Positions 1 to 13,912 of a DNA stretch of 64,000 nucleotides are shown piece after piece. The notes under the pieces were generated by a model. It saw only the letters and a program-made list of their open reading frames with translations. It did no database searches and was not told the DNA's origin. The stretch's first letter is position 1. Each line of letters begins with the position of its first letter. Origin of the DNA: Chaunax sp. Z400 (Eukaryota; Chordata; Actinopteri; Lophiiformes; Chaunacidae); the NCBI GenBank assembly GCA_037577475.1, contig CM075184.1:27687594-27751593 (forward strand), written 5' to 3'. The translations under genes were made by a program, and so were the position numbers.

Positions 1-905
1 AGGGACGCATCAGACCGGGCGCTCCTGCCTCTAGGAGTCTATGCCTGCCTTGGTTACTGTCATCACTTTTCATGGTGTTAACAATTGAATGTTCTGAGAA
101 ATTCTCACATTGTCAAACATCACTGATAGCTAGGAGCTGGAAACTAATTAGTAATCTTCTCCTCTGCGGGTGTGAAGAGCAGTTTTGTGTTGCATGATTT
201 GTGTCCTTTCTTGTCAAGGAAAGATCATGATAAACTTGATTAGATGTCCAGAGCCGTGCAGAAGTAGCAGCCACACTGATATTTTGAGCTTTTAAAGGAA
301 AACTATGTGTAGACTCCACAGTTCTTAGCGTCAAAAAGAAGATTACACAAATAGCTGAGTCTGGTTGTGTTCAAGTCTTTGCTTTTGCACATAATCTCCT
401 GTAATTCTCTTTGTGGTAGACGCTCTCATTTGCCATTCACTGTTTGATGGCTGCAGGGTAGCCCTGAAAAGACAGAGAGAGGAACTCTAACACCCACGAC
501 AAGAGAGCTGGAAAACTTTCTCTCAGCTAAGAAATATGTCGCTGTCAGACTCTGAGAGACTGAGCTTCTCCTCTTATACTGCAAACCATTTGATAGACAG
601 TATTCTTCAGATTGTGTTTTAATCAGTCCACAAGGCCTACTCCTAGTGTCGAATACTCCTACATAGTTAACAACTTACTGTACATCTGCACAAATTATGT
701 GTATGCATAACTTTTAAACTTTTTGCTTTTTTAGCCAACCTTTGCATAGTTTTTATTGTCGTGGAAAATATAAACCTCTGTACACAAACAGCAATTGGGG
801 GCACTCTTTCAAGAGTAGTGACAAAAATCTGAATTTTAATTTTTGTATACTCACAATCTTTGCATAAATATTTGCAGGTCTTTACAACAAATAAAAATTG
901 TTACA
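1..905 (+). other. Possible 3' UTR end of an upstream gene
   Basis: This AT-rich stretch has no recognisable coding sequence. It ends with an AATAAA hexamer at 890-895 inside the kind of A/T-rich, Gly/Ser-codon-free sequence typical of vertebrate 3' UTR ends. The first 78 bases are open in frame 1 and close with TAA, so the tail of an upstream CDS could lie here, but I do not recognise the peptide. This is inference from composition and one poly(A) hexamer. It could equally be ordinary intergenic DNA. Confidence 0.25.
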
Positions 906-2200
906 TTGAGTTATATGTATGTATGCATTTGGTGTATGAAATCTTTTTTTTAATACTTATTGGCAACTTTAGTTTTTTTCCCTCTAACAGAGAGAGAAAA
1001 GTTAGAGGCGACATTTAATTTGAAACTTATGTGACATTGTCCTGCTTTGGTTGAGTTGGCAATCAGCATTTGAAGAGTTATGCTTTAAGTTATCATCTGT
1101 TTCCACTTTAGGGAGTGATTTCTTCAGAGGTGGAGGAAGCTACTCAGATTTTGAACATGAGTATACTGTAAGAGTAATAGTGTAGAAGTACTCTGTTATC
1201 TCAGAATAATACATATTATATTGTTGGATTATAATTATTGATGCATTAATGTGTTCATCACTTTAAAGTTGAAGCTTGTAGAGATGGTTTAACTATAGCC
1301 TATTTTATGATATCTTGTGAATTTCCCCTTGGGATTATCTTAATCTACTTGTGGAATATTACATCATAATTTCTCCATTGGTTACATTAAACTAAACTTT
1401 GTAAAATAACTTGCAACCGAATTTGCCAAATGAATGTAGTAGAGTAAAAAGTAGGCCACACAATTTGCCTCTGAATAGCAGTGAAATATAAGTATAAAGT
1501 AAAACCTTAAAACTGAAGACCTCTGTAAGTACAGTACTTGTGTGAATACTCTTAGTACTCTTAGGCCTAGTTACTTTGCAGCATTGGATTTCTTTTGGGG
1601 AGACTTTACCTCTGCCAAAAGGAGTGAGACTAAAACCTGAACACGTAATTTCTCACGTAAGATCCCTTTAAGCAATTTCTGTCAGCACAATAGGTTTTTG
1701 TATCACCATGAAGATTTCATTGGTTGTTCTTCATCATTGCACCCAGGGCATAAGATACATGTTGGTGATGTCACCATGATGACGTTGCTTTAATTAATTC
1801 CTTGACTCTAGAAATCTGTTCCTAGCATTTGGAATCATGTGTTTATTATCATTTAAATGAGTTATCAACAAACCTATGATTTTCCATAATGGAGGATCTG
1901 GATCTATTGTTCATCTAGAACTTCTTAACTTTCACGGATCTATGAAATCCATTTGAATCCTGACAATATCTTTAAAAAAAAAAAAAGTCCCCTATTTTAC
2001 AATGTTGAGGAAAGTGGAAAAAAAAGTGGTCCAGAATCTGCGTCTAAATCCGGATCCGCCCCAAAATTTAGAAGAAAAAAAACGAGAAAAAAAACTCCTC
2101 CTTTACCCAAGATCCACGAATACACACTATTTAATGAGAATCTGTTGACAACCTTCTGATATATATCTTGCGGTCAAACGACCAAACAAACAAAGGTGCA
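906..2200. other. Intergenic region upstream of sema4b
   Basis: I see no gene here. The left half is plain AT-rich sequence. The right half, from about 1710, is a copy of an interspersed repeat listed separately. The region ends where a CpG-richer, unique-looking segment begins near 2200. Confidence 0.5.
1710..2200 (+). repeat. Interspersed repeat, copy 1 of a ~500-bp family
   Basis: This segment matches 21813-22345 along its length in the same order. It has a CATGATGA(C)GTTGCTTTA-like block, the shared 16-mer CTAGCATTTGGAATCA (1822-1837), a TTTTCCATAAT block, a poly-A interruption, an AATCTGC...GGATCC block, and an end rich in ACAAACAAA. Related fragments occur near 34660, 47900, 49140 and 52860. 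The two long copies are in direct orientation about 20 kb apart. I know this as a widespread type of teleost dispersed repeat but cannot name the family. Confidence 0.6.
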
Positions 2201-2229
2201 GGATCACCGGCAGGCTGTTGCAGGATCTT

Positions 2230-2516
2230 GACACCCAGTCTGTCTGCAGGCAGACAGCGTGCTGTGGGAGGAGCGGACGTTTACGAGCGTGAAGCGACCA
2301 ACCTTCAGTTTGTAGCGCAGGAGGCTCGTCTTCACACTCACGGAGGATGGATCTCACGGAAACACTGACGGACTTTTAACACTCACGAGCACAAGCGCTC
2401 TTTGTGGATTTAACCAGCATTTCGGTCAGTTTCCGACACTTTTCCCCACAGCCGTGGAAACCTGAGCTGCGTCTGAGGGTTTTTTTTTTTTAAATCTGCG
2501 TTGCAGACCGTGGTCG
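2230..2516 (+). other. sema4b: Putative non-coding first exon and promoter of sema4b
   Basis: This segment is richer in CpG than its surroundings and lacks repeats. It ends in a consensus donor, GTCG|GTAAGA, with the intron starting at 2517. The next good plus-strand acceptor that fits the gene is at 15065, opening the exon that holds the start codon, so this would be a 5' UTR exon. The transcription start is unknown and the 5' boundary given is arbitrary. The call rests on composition and one donor site, and a different first exon in intron 1 is possible. Confidence 0.35.
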
Positions 2517-2936
2517 GTAAGATCTTTTTTTTTGTCGATTTCAGGTTAAACACACAACAAATCCAGTAGGTTTATGTTTCTTATGAGGAGGAGAAAGAGA
2601 GGATTTCTTCAGTCTGCCTCAAGGTGGGATATTTGAAGTGTAAATGAAGGTTTCCTGAGAAATTCCTTACATCGGTGTTGTTTGCCTGGTGCTACTAAAC
2701 CAGTTTTACGATTTATTCCTGCATTTTGTGGCTTTGCTCACATCAGTTTCATTTCCAGCAGGCAGGCTGATCTGCTTGTGGAGGGTGTCATGCGCAGTTT
2801 GAGGGTTCGCGCCTGAGGAATCCCCAAAGTTATCATTTATAAATCTGAATTAATACTAATTGCAGCATTGTTTGTAAAAGCAACAACTAGATCTATATAT
2901 GTAGGTGTGGAGGGAAGCACCTCTGCTTTCTATCTA

Positions 2937-3467
2937 CACATGTGGGTAAAAAGCTGCTGTTTGCTTTTAGCTCTTAAGAAATATGGATTAACAGTGATGT
3001 TAGTGGCTGTTATTTATTTTCACCGCCCTTGCAAAAAGTCACTTGTGAAATTTGCCCTTTTTCACATGAGAAAATCACAATTTCATGCGTGACTTGAATG
3101 TTTTCACATGTGAACTGGAGATTTTAACAAGTGATTCGCTTTTCTTTTCTTTTCTTTCTTTTTTTTTACATATAAATAAATTGTTCCACATGTGTAATTT
3201 CCATTTTCACATGTGAATTATATAAGTCATTTGCTTTTTTTTTTCATTCCTAGATTAGAATGACTGCATGTGGAAACAAATCATGGCACATGATATCAAG
3301 TGAAATTTGCTTCTTCACATGTGAATTACCATTTTTACAGGTGAACTAAAAGTGGACCTGTGAAAATAAAATAATGTCAGGTGTGAACGAGGCATTGTGT
3401 CCCAAAAAAAAACCTTGTCTGTTTTCATTTCACATGTTGGGTTATTCACACCAAGTTCTCACATGTG
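2937..3467. repeat. Cluster of CACATGTG palindromes
   Basis: Six exact copies of the palindromic octamer CACATGTG lie at 2937-2944, 3105-3112, 3187-3194, 3208-3215, 3316-3323 and 3460-3467. Several near-copies (CACATGAG, CACATGTT, ACAGGTGA) lie between them. Most sit in a TTTCACATGTGAA context, so the block looks like a degraded array or inverted-repeat mobile element, not a simple microsatellite. Each octamer contains E-box-type CACATG half sites. Confidence 0.6.
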
Positions 3468-4162
3468 GCATTCTTATATGGCTGGACTCAAGCCCCTTTT
3501 ACACAGCCTGGTCATGACGGGACTGATGCGGTTTTATTGCACTTCACTCCTCTGTATGTTACAAAGGTGTGATGGAACGTTATTGTTGTTTTGCCTCTGA
3601 TCTGGCAGCGGAGGTTGTAACATTGCCAAATTGATGTCTGTATAAATGGGTGAGCTGGAGAGGCATTAGGACAGGGGTGTGACCCTTTGACAATGTGTTA
3701 TTATAAAGCGGCTAGTAGCAGTTTGCAGCTAACACAGAGAAGACGAAAATCAATTGGAAAAAATATCTTTAAATTGAGACAGTGTCAGGTCCCACCATGA
3801 TACAGGGAAGGTAAATGTCTTGTTATTTCGTTGCATAAAAGGAGACTTGCAGAATTCCGACATGCTATCTAAAATCACACTCTGGAGCCGCATCATGCTG
3901 CAGATGTTTTGCTCAGTGTAAACAAACAAAGGCGGCGTAGAGACGGGTGTTCGTTGAGCCACTAATGTACAGTGTCTGTGTAAAAACGGCTGCTGCCTGA
4001 GCCCTGGCTGATCATACACGTCTGCTGAACCAGCATTTTTTTTGGAACGCATCTCATCCAGCTTTACACAAACAGCCGTCTCTTCTCATCACTGCTGGCA
4101 GTTTGCAGGATGTGTTGATATAATCCCTATATCACTCTGCATATCTCTGAAATAAACACAAG

Positions 4163-4184
4163 CCCCCCCCCCCCCCCCCCCCCC
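4163..4184. repeat. Poly-C tract (C22)
   Basis: An uninterrupted run of 22 cytosines. The opposite strand is G22 and could form quadruplex structures. The exact length is error-prone in any assembly. Confidence 0.9.
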
Positions 4185-4280
4185 ATTCAGACAGTGTTTT
4201 CACTTCGGGCCTGTTCCGCCTTTATTCCGCCCCGACGTCAGTGGGGTGTCTGTTTGTTCCACCTCTGTGACTGTGTCTGT

Positions 4281-4300
4281 ATGAATGAATGAATGAATGA
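4281..4300. repeat. ATGA tetranucleotide microsatellite
   Basis: Five perfect ATGA units in a row. Confidence 0.85.
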
Positions 4301-7300
4301 AGTGCCCCGGCGTTGTGTGACGTTGTAGTCATTTGCTCAGGTGTGCGTCCTACCCCGGGGGATTTAGGGAGAGAGGGAGATAGTGAGATCTATCAGCTTT
4401 TATGTTCGCTGTTGCGTCGTATGTCACGCCTCTTAACACTGTGGATCCTTTTTTGTCGTCAACAAAGCATCCCAAAGTAATTTGTGCTTTATCCTGAACT
4501 GATGGACCAAATCTGGAGGCTGTGCTGTGTGTGAGAGCCTAAGCCTCGCTCAGTGTTTAGATGGTGCTGATATGCTTGGTAGGAATCTGACTATAAATGA
4601 CCGGTGGAGCGGTCTCCCCCCCCTTAGGCCTCTCCAGCTCTTCTGCTCTGCTTACCAGTGTGCCGTACTCTATGAGTAACTCTAATAACTCTCTCTGGCT
4701 CTCCTACCATCAACAGTTCTGCAGAAACCTTTTCGATGGAGCATCATGTGTGCACACGCAGGCCCCCTCCCACACAATCACACACACACATTCAAAACAA
4801 ACAGGCAGACTCCACCCAACACTCCACCCGCTGTAACAACTTCAGAGGAATGGTCAGCATGTGGAGAGGTTGTGTGTAAAAGAGCTGGAGGGGAAGTGGA
4901 AACCGGGAGGGGAGACTCTTTAACCCCCTAAAAGTTGGTGATATGCTGTCCAGAGGGACTTAAAGTGCTCGGGGGGGGGGAAAGCTGAAGGGGTCCCTGT
5001 GCAGTCGGTGTGCAGTACTGAGAAAATTCACCCAGGATGGGATGGCATGAAGCCAGCCTCGGTGCCTGTTCATAAGAGATGAAGTATTGCAGACAAGTTC
5101 AAAAGGGTTTGTAGTTTGTAGTCCATCCAAAACAAAAAGAGCAATGTGTAAAAAAAAAAAAACCCATGCAGGTTTTATTATCTGTGAGGTTTTCCTCCTG
5201 CAGGGGAGGATCTCCAGTTTGAGGAATCTGCAAAAATTACCATATTGCAACCTAAACTGTGAAAAGTCACACTTTGTCTTTGCACATGGGAGATGAAGTT
5301 TAATGCTAATTCACATTTGAATTCACTCGAACCTGGCTGCAGCCCTGTCCCTGTCTTTGTCTGCCATTTGCAAAGCCATTCATATGCAGCGCAATCCTCA
5401 GCGTCCTGCGGAAACGCTGGCCAGGCCCTGCAGGCGTTTACATGTTGGACCAAAGGAGGGCTCTGAATGCAGGTGGTGTCCCTCTGGGGTCCATGCAGAT
5501 GAGCCTGATGTTCATTTACCTGATTTGACTCTTCTCTCTCTCCCCGGTTGCTTGCTGTTCGTGCAGTCTGGCATTACTCTCGCAAACAAATCTGCTTTTG
5601 ATACTAAGAACATGTGTTCCACTTGCTTTTGACCCATTCGTATCAGACTGCTGACATGCCTGGTCCTCAGTGTTCTCACACAGTCTGTAGCTGCAAGTCC
5701 ATACTCATCACTGCTCAACCACTAAATTGCACCGTACCTTAATTGGCATATAGTGCAAATTTACAGTGTATGAGATTTTTCTGAAATACGTTTTCTGCTG
5801 GGCCTTTATAGCATTTCTGCTCTGTATTTGGTTGCCTTTTAAAAAGATTAGTGCAATATGTCATAGTTTAATCATGTCAGAGTAGGCCTGAGACAGAACA
5901 CTTTATTGTTTAGGGGACCAGAATGTCGACTATAAACTTGATCCTATAGCTGCTATAGAAACACATGTTCAGGCTCCCATAATAAAGTTAAGGGGACAGA
6001 TCCTGCTGTTGTTTGGGAGCAGGCGACACAACGGGGTTGGCTGACAAATGTTAAACCCTTTGGTTTTATTATGGTTAATTACTTGTGACTTCACTGTGTC
6101 CATCTGACATAGTGTGTGAGTTTGTCAGAAGTGTCCTCTGCATCAACTTGGATGAGGCCTCAGCTGAGGTGCCTGTCCTTGCATGGAAATATATTATGTA
6201 ACATGCTCCTCTCCAGAGAGAGCTTAATGTCTTCCCCATTTTCCCCTCTCTTGTTTTGAAAGAAATGTAGAGAGAAGGATAAATTCTGACTTTGTAATGG
6301 AAAACAGACTTTCTGCATGCCTGGAATGTCTCTCCATGTCAATCCACTGATAACACTATCATATATTTTACCAGGAGCGATATGGCCGGAGTTATTATTT
6401 TGAATTCAGCATTTAATGTACATGAAAAATTACAAGATAGGGTAATATTATTTTGTTGCAACAGCAAACAACTTCAACATGTATTCTCACTCGGGATGGA
6501 CTGAATATCTGCCTGGTGTATCTGACTAGTATTTAGCATGTTTTCCAGAATTAGTAGCAGCCATGAATAAAGTATTGTGTATATTTAGTGTCTACACCTT
6601 TCCAGAGAAGAGTCCAAAGACTTTTTTATTCATCTTTTTTCAAGTGAAACAAAAGACACCCCCCCCCCAAAAAAAACCAACAACTCTACTGTCCCTGTTA
6701 AAAATAGGTCATCATCATTTTGTCATCAGTCTCATTTTCATTATAAATCAATTAATCATGATATCAACAGTCCTGCTGATCATTTCTAGTTATTTCTCAG
6801 CTCTTCTTATATGATTAACTGTTATATGACATACCTTATCTGCCCCGTGTTTCATCTATCTTAAGTGGAATTGTTGCCCCGAGGGACAACTCCATTGACT
6901 TATTACTTCCTTTATGGCAAGCAACTGCTCGCACACAGAGTCACTGACGGTAAACAAAGCAGAAGTGCTGCAGTGCATTCTTTTTGAAGTCGACGTGTTT
7001 GCTGAGAGTAAACAGCCGACAGTCTTGAGGCGGCGAATTCACACAAACTGAGTCATGTTCGCAGTTCTGTGGACGCGTCCTCGGCACTGCCAGCACCGAT
7101 GTTTGTACCTGAACGCACTTAAGTGATTGCAGGACAGGTCTGATGAGCAGGGGCCAGAAACTGAATATCGTCATCTGATACGCTTTTAAATCCTATTGCC
7201 CTGCTTGTCAAATCGACTAAAGACATGAGTTCTCACCTGGGTTTAACTCCAGGGAAGTTTAAATCATGGATGGATGGCCTATGGATAGCCAAATCTTTGT

Positions 7301-7998
7301 TTTTGATGTAATTAGCAGATGAACTGTGATGCTAACACAGCTTGGTCCAGACCTCACAAAACCCTCTAATGTGTAACGCCGATGTTGACTGACATCATCG
7401 TCACCATCATAAGCCCAACAGATGAATTCGACGTTGTCCTGTGTTATGACGATTTGCAGCTTTGACGGCAACAAGTGTACCTTAAACAACTTGGCTAGAA
7501 AGTCACAAAGAGACCAGAATTGAAGGAAAATAATAAATGAAATTTCTCTTCTTTTTTTCCCCTTAACTGTCTTTGGTGGACAATAATTTAATCGCAGTGC
7601 GTCAAACCGCAGGGTTCTAAGGAGATGGAAATCTGGATCTTTTCTTTTTTCTTTTTTTCTTTTTGTGATGTTCCCACCACAAGCAAAAAGTTTGGCTCTC
7701 ACGGTGAGGATTTCCTGATTGGTCAGTGCACTCTATTAGTTAAATGGGTCATCAAGTGTGTGGAGCCTCCAACCCACAGAACAAAAGGATATTATCATGA
7801 TCTTTTTTCCAATGAGTTTTTAGTGGAATAGCAATCTTTAAATGCTGTAAAGGGATTTCCTTATAAGTTGTTTTTGCATGCATTTTGTAACAGAGTGATC
7901 AAAGTGGGACTCCCATCATGATGCCTTCCTACTACCACATTTTAATTTGATCATGAATAGGAATAAAATACTCGGCTTATTGTCATGCCACTCTTAAA

Positions 7999-8050
7999 CA
8001 GGGCTGGACGATATCTCTGATCAGTATCGATCTTTATCTCGATATATATG
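7999..8050 (+). mobile_element. hAT-like MITE relic, left end only
   Basis: The segment starts CAGGGCTGGACGATATC and continues into GATC/ATCGAT-rich sequence. This resembles the CAGGGCTGGGCGATAT left terminus of many fish hAT-type non-autonomous elements. I found no matching right terminus downstream, so the copy is truncated. Confidence 0.45.
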
Positions 8051-10211
8051 ATTAGCTGCCAGTTTGAAGAGAATCTTGATAATGACTGAAGCCTGGAGGC
8101 TTCGTTAGTTAAACTTTAGATTGTAATTTAATATTAGAAAATAGAATGTAAACATTTAACTGTGCAAACGGTGCTTGGTTGATAAGATATATGGTGATGA
8201 AAGAGTGTATTAACAACATCATGAGCTTTATCTTCCTTAACAAAACAATATACACCAAGTCGGCTTAATAATAATAACAGATGATGTAAAATATTTCTTC
8301 TGTTTCCCGTCTTGTTTGGCACTTACTGCTGGCGTATTTCTCAGACCATCCTAATCTCCAAACCACTTCCGTATAATTGATGTCATGTTACCCTTTTGTC
8401 AACAAGTTCCTCAGCTCTGGAAGATAACATGAGCTGACTTTCAACACTTTAGCATAAAGGATGGTGTAAAACAACCTGTGTGGAAGAGGGCAGAGAGACA
8501 GAAGACGTCACCTCTCTGCAAGCTTGTGCTCCGTTCGCTCGACAGGTGTTTGGAAAAATTGATTGTGCTTGTGGATGATGAGCATTGTTGTGGTTGATTC
8601 CAGTAAAGTGTAGTAAAGCCTGTTTCATTACCTCCATCTGCTCTTGTAGTCCTTTCCTCCTGTACAAGGCAGGCTACAGGCAGCGAATCAGAGAGCAGAG
8701 GCAGAGAGGCAGCACACTGACTGGCTGTTGTCTGCAGTCAGTCTATCCATATCAAGATGTGCAAAGATTAGCATTAATATTAACACAATCTTTGTTGCAG
8801 ATCTGCTATTAAGATCTTTTTATCACCACATCCAAACTTATTGTCAGTTGTTTTTAGCATTTCAGCAAAATTTTCACTTCTGTAAATTCAACAATCTAGC
8901 ACAAACAAAAGGTGGTCTCTGTCCCTTTTTATTTTTGTATTTCCTGTTAACCCAGAGGCCACGCATCTTTCTGGCCATTGACCCAATCACATTTGAAAGT
9001 TATCTTCCCATGGACCATGGAGTGATGGCGTTAATATTCAAGAGTAAAAGTTCACTGTTTTCTCTCAGATTTGGATCCCGAAGCAGATAAACAAATTCTT
9101 CATATTGTCTGTCATGAAAATGGTACATTTGGACTTTTGTGAAGCGGAGCTTGTCGTTACTGAGTGCTCTCCGGTTTAGTAAGTAAACACTGCATTTATT
9201 ATGGTAAAAGGAGATGTTGATACAGATTTATTTTGACCTGATGGCAGTTTGAACCATCAGTGAGTCATTCATTTCGGGGTCATGGGAAGTGACTGGTTTA
9301 TGACCTGTTATGCCTTTAGTTGTTGTCCCTTGAGTAAAATCCCATCTCACTTTACAGCGTTCAGTTATTTTGTTGTTTGAGACACATCATTGTTGTGTAT
9401 TTGAATGCGTCAGAGGCAGACCACAATAGGATGCATTACAGCCTGCCATCAATAGAAAGATGATTATATAAATGATTAATACACGCAGAAATAGTCAATA
9501 CCCTTATATGGTCACTCTCATCACAAATGTGATCAGAGTGGAGACTTTTCTATTACCGCCAAATAATAAACTCCTAATGGCACATGGTGTTTTGTTCAGG
9601 AAGTAATTCCCACTGTAGATGACACTACATTACATCCGGAAAACATTCAGAATTACATTCAGGAATTGGTTATTTTAACAAAAATAAGAGGTCAGGAAAA
9701 TACGAAGTGAGTCTGAAATCTGTCAAGTAGTTTCTGCAAAGAAAAAAGCGGACGAAAGATACAGAGGGCAAACAAAATAAGATTAGGGCAAAAAAAAAAA
9801 AAAAAAAGACTGAAGAAGTGCCAGATTGCTACCATGTTGCTACTTACACATGATCAGCTGCTTGGTGAATTAAGAGAAACCCGTTTGCATTGAGGAAATG
9901 GAGAGGGATACGTTTAAAGCAGTGGCTCTTGATTAGCAGTCACATCTTTTTCCGTGGCGTTTGCTCAAATGCAGATCTCTGTCAGAGGAAGTTTGCCCTC
10001 AGGCGTCGTGATCCTGAATCTTCAGCGTGCAGCTGTCCCACATTATCGACCTGAAAGTTGGAGCGTGCATAAAGGTTTTCATTTTGTCCTGGGTTTAAGT
10101 CTCTTCTGTTATGTACTGACAGAGGCCTCGGTTGGTTTCGGAGCCAACAGAAAATCATGTTACCTGCGGGGCAGAAATGATATTGGACAGACAATGCAAG
10201 AGCATTTTCTC

Positions 10212-10347
<136 letters not shown>

Positions 10348-11273
10348 GGTTGGTGTGTGAGTCAGAGTGAAAGCATTGATATTGACAATTGATATCTTTA
10401 CTTCTGTTGGTCTCTGTTTAAAATAAAGTAGTTTCATTTCCTGCTGTATAGGAATTTATTTTAAAGGGAAACCTCAACATTTTTCCACCAGCTTTTTATC
10501 ATTACAGTGTGAGTAGTATATGCAACAATCTTTAACCTCCCTCCATGTTGCCTGCGCTCAAAGCACTGCGAATGCACAGCATGGTCGCTCATCCAATCAT
10601 AGAGAGCCAAAGATATTGACGTCAAATGCAAGAGGCTTACTGTTGGTGTAAGGGTCTGGAGTGGAGTTAATGCCCCACCAGGGCAAGTTTTGGGAATTTG
10701 GGGGGGGAAAAATCTTCAATGTAATTTGATCCTGGAAGGTTGAATCTGAAGCAACTAGACTTCTACTAAGGGTTTGAAGATGTCTCACCTCTCATCCAAG
10801 AGGATTCATGAATCACTATGACCGGGATGAATGAGAATCTACACCATGTTATTCATATTCCAAAAAAAAAAAAAAAAGAGGCAAGCAGTTGCGAGGATGA
10901 TTCAATTTAATGACTCAATAAGAGAGACGAACTAGAAGTACAGTATGTTGTGAACTTTATACGCCTTCACCGGGAGACTTAAGTTAACAGAGCATTGAAC
11001 TCCAGCAGTACCAAACCAGACTGACTGACCCACACACACTGAATAGCCATTGAACAACCATTGATTTTTAATGAAAAAAGGTTTAACCTACCCCTGACAT
11101 CCCCCTGGTTGGATTTAAACCCATCATGCTCTACACACAAGACTGCTTTAACTGAGAGTTATAATGGCAGACCCAGCAAGGATTCTCTGTCTTGACAGTC
11201 ACCTACTGAGGTCTTTTCTGCCCAACATGATGGCTCCATAAATCTTCAAGAATAGTAATCCTCATGTTTCTTT

Positions 11274-11298
11274 GGGGGGGGGGGGGGGGGGGGGGGGG
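11274..11298. repeat. Poly-G tract (G25)
   Basis: An uninterrupted run of 25 guanines, followed by a short T run. It could form a G-quadruplex on the plus strand. The length may be affected by assembly error. Confidence 0.9.
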
Positions 11299-13912
11299 TC
11301 AGGCTTTTTTTTTTAAATGCACTTTGACATTATTGCGAGACCAGGGAAAGATATGAAAGGAATTAAAAGTGTTGTTGACATGTCTTGGAACAGTTAAACA
11401 GACACTTAAGTGTCAAACTGCACAATGAAATGCAAATCTTTTTATAGTTCGCTTTCACTTTGGACTTAGTTGGTGCTCATGATGCTATTAATGGATTGGA
11501 CGGCAGCTTAAGCTTCATGTCTAGCTCTGTGATTGGGCTCCCATCAGAGGATCCTAGCCGGCCCCTTTGGTTGTCTTCACAAGTGCCTTAAGCGGCGCCA
11601 AAGAATAAATGAGAGACGAGTCACTTTGCAGGGGAGCTGTTTGTCAAAATCCCAAGCCCAGTAATTTATACAAAGCTAGCCAAATTGTTAGCATTCATGC
11701 TGTTCGCTGTTCAGTGAACTCGCCACGACCTGGTTGAGTGTATTGTCCAATGTGTCTGTCACATCCTCTCTCTCTCACAACAGATGCAGGTATTAATAGG
11801 GAGCCTCGGGGGAGGTTTGAAAGGTTAATGAATCTGTTGCCTTAAGCAATATGGCACCAGATTCACCTTTCATGGATACAAGGAGCAGCAGAACCTTCTC
11901 TTAGATGAGCAGATGGGTCCTGTGGCACTGAGCGTAGCAGGTCGTCTGTACTGTTACAGGATTAGCGCTCCATTCAGCTGCAGCTGTAAGCGCTATAGGA
12001 GCTGCTCCAAATAAGAGACATTTCTTTGGTTGAGTACTTTCTATCAAGTTCTTAATATTTAATGCATTTTTCTTCAGATCCACGGTTTGTTGTTCTTCAG
12101 AAAGGATTAAGACACTACACTACTTCCCTTCACGGCCTACCTAAGCCTCAGCATATCTGCCCCTACAGTGTGGAACATCCATCTCATTTTCCTCAGGTGC
12201 TGCTCAATTCTATAAACATTTTAGGCATGACACCACTGAGTCATCAAGTATTTAGAATTCCACAGATCCTCTACGTTTCCCAGTCTGCTGCAGGGCCCCC
12301 TTCATATTGACATAACTCGCTTATGACTGAGCTCGCTAACTTTTTGTTGTTGTTCAGAAGACTGTGAGTGTGGAGGCACCAGAAAGGAGTCTTCAAACAC
12401 AAGCAGCCACAGGGAATAATAATATTATCCAAAGGGATGAAAGATTATTGGATTTTTAGCAGCTTTGATTAGGCTACTAGTTACTTCATACCTAGCTCTG
12501 CCACTTTTTTTATCTACAGTGACCATGTAAGCTCTTTCCTAGACGACCATACTGTGCAGAAAGAACACCAATAATAACTATATTTATTTATGCATTACTC
12601 CGGTAAGGAAAGAAAGTTTACTAATTAGAGTGCTAGGAAACCCGCCTAAAAGGGCCTCTCTCTTTCCATTAAAAATTAAAAGACCTCTGCAGTTACATAA
12701 CGATGTGCCCCGGGAACATGGGAGACCTGGGGTGTGTGACACATGCGGGGCTGTTATGCTTGTTTTTGCAGTCTCAGCAGGTATAAAAAACCAGCAGAGA
12801 AGTTGTAGGATGTTACAGGATCATCACGAATAGATGTTTCAACCTCCAGTGACTCAGCTAGCTTCAGTCGAGCTGCAGGAACGAATGAAGTGATAGATAG
12901 ATGCACTGTTTCACCGGTCGAGAGCCAATAGCCAGTCAGAGACTGGTGAGACGGGCAGGAACAGATGCAAAAGATAAGAGGAAAAAGGTTTCATTCACTA
13001 AAAGGAGTGCAATCTGTGTTGTCAGGGCAAAAGATGAGACAGATGACTATCCACCTACCTACAAAAATGCCGGTTATACCCAGTCATTATGCAAGATGAA
13101 CAGCTGACTGCTGCCAGACTTGAACTCAACATGCCACTCAGTCTGCAAGCCACTCATTTTCCCAGTACCAGTCTATTAGTCTGTAAGCTACCTGGTCCAT
13201 GTCCAGTCTTTGCACTGGAAGGTAGCGGGCAGACATTCTATTGTAGTCTATACAGGTTGATCAGACTTAACAAATGTTATCCCCACAGCAGGGAATGGTC
13301 TCAGCAGACTACCAGGGCCACTAAATGACCCCTAGATGTCTCGTACTGTTGTTGGATTTATTGGCTCCCGTAAATATTTGAACAAGGTCTTCTGGGAGTT
13401 GTTGCAGTGACGCAAGCTCTCATCTCAGAGACGCCATGTGCTCCTCAGTGTTTACTTTCAAAACGTCTTATGTGGGAGCTCCGGGGGGAGACATCCAGTG
13501 CTTTCAGGCAATAAGGAGCAGTGAGTTCTTTTCTCTTATAGGAACAGGCTTTGGTGCATTCACTGACTCAGGTGTGTGTGTGTACTCCTCTCCGGATATT
13601 GGTAAAAATCGTAGGCATTTGTATTCCTGTCCCTCTTATCCGCTAATATCTCATCTAGCATCATCGGCAGGTAAACATTTTTCTTTGGTTTATTACCAAA
13701 TGCCTGGCAAACCAATGGCAGTCCCATCAGCCCCATGCACTTTGTGTTAAATACTAATTATAAGTACTTATGTTCAACATCAGCCATTCAGGACTGTCAC
13801 ATGCATGTTAACATATTTACGGCAGTGTTTTATTTATTTATTTATTTTACTGCTGTGCCCGGAGTACAGCCTCACAGAGCTCTTAGCATGTTAGCTTCTT
13901 TTTTTTTTTAGT

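Noticed and set aside
7259..7702. 147-codon open frame on the minus strand
   Set aside because: No recognisable domain, low-complexity Lys-rich stretches, and no splice or promoter context. It is probably chance in AT-rich DNA.
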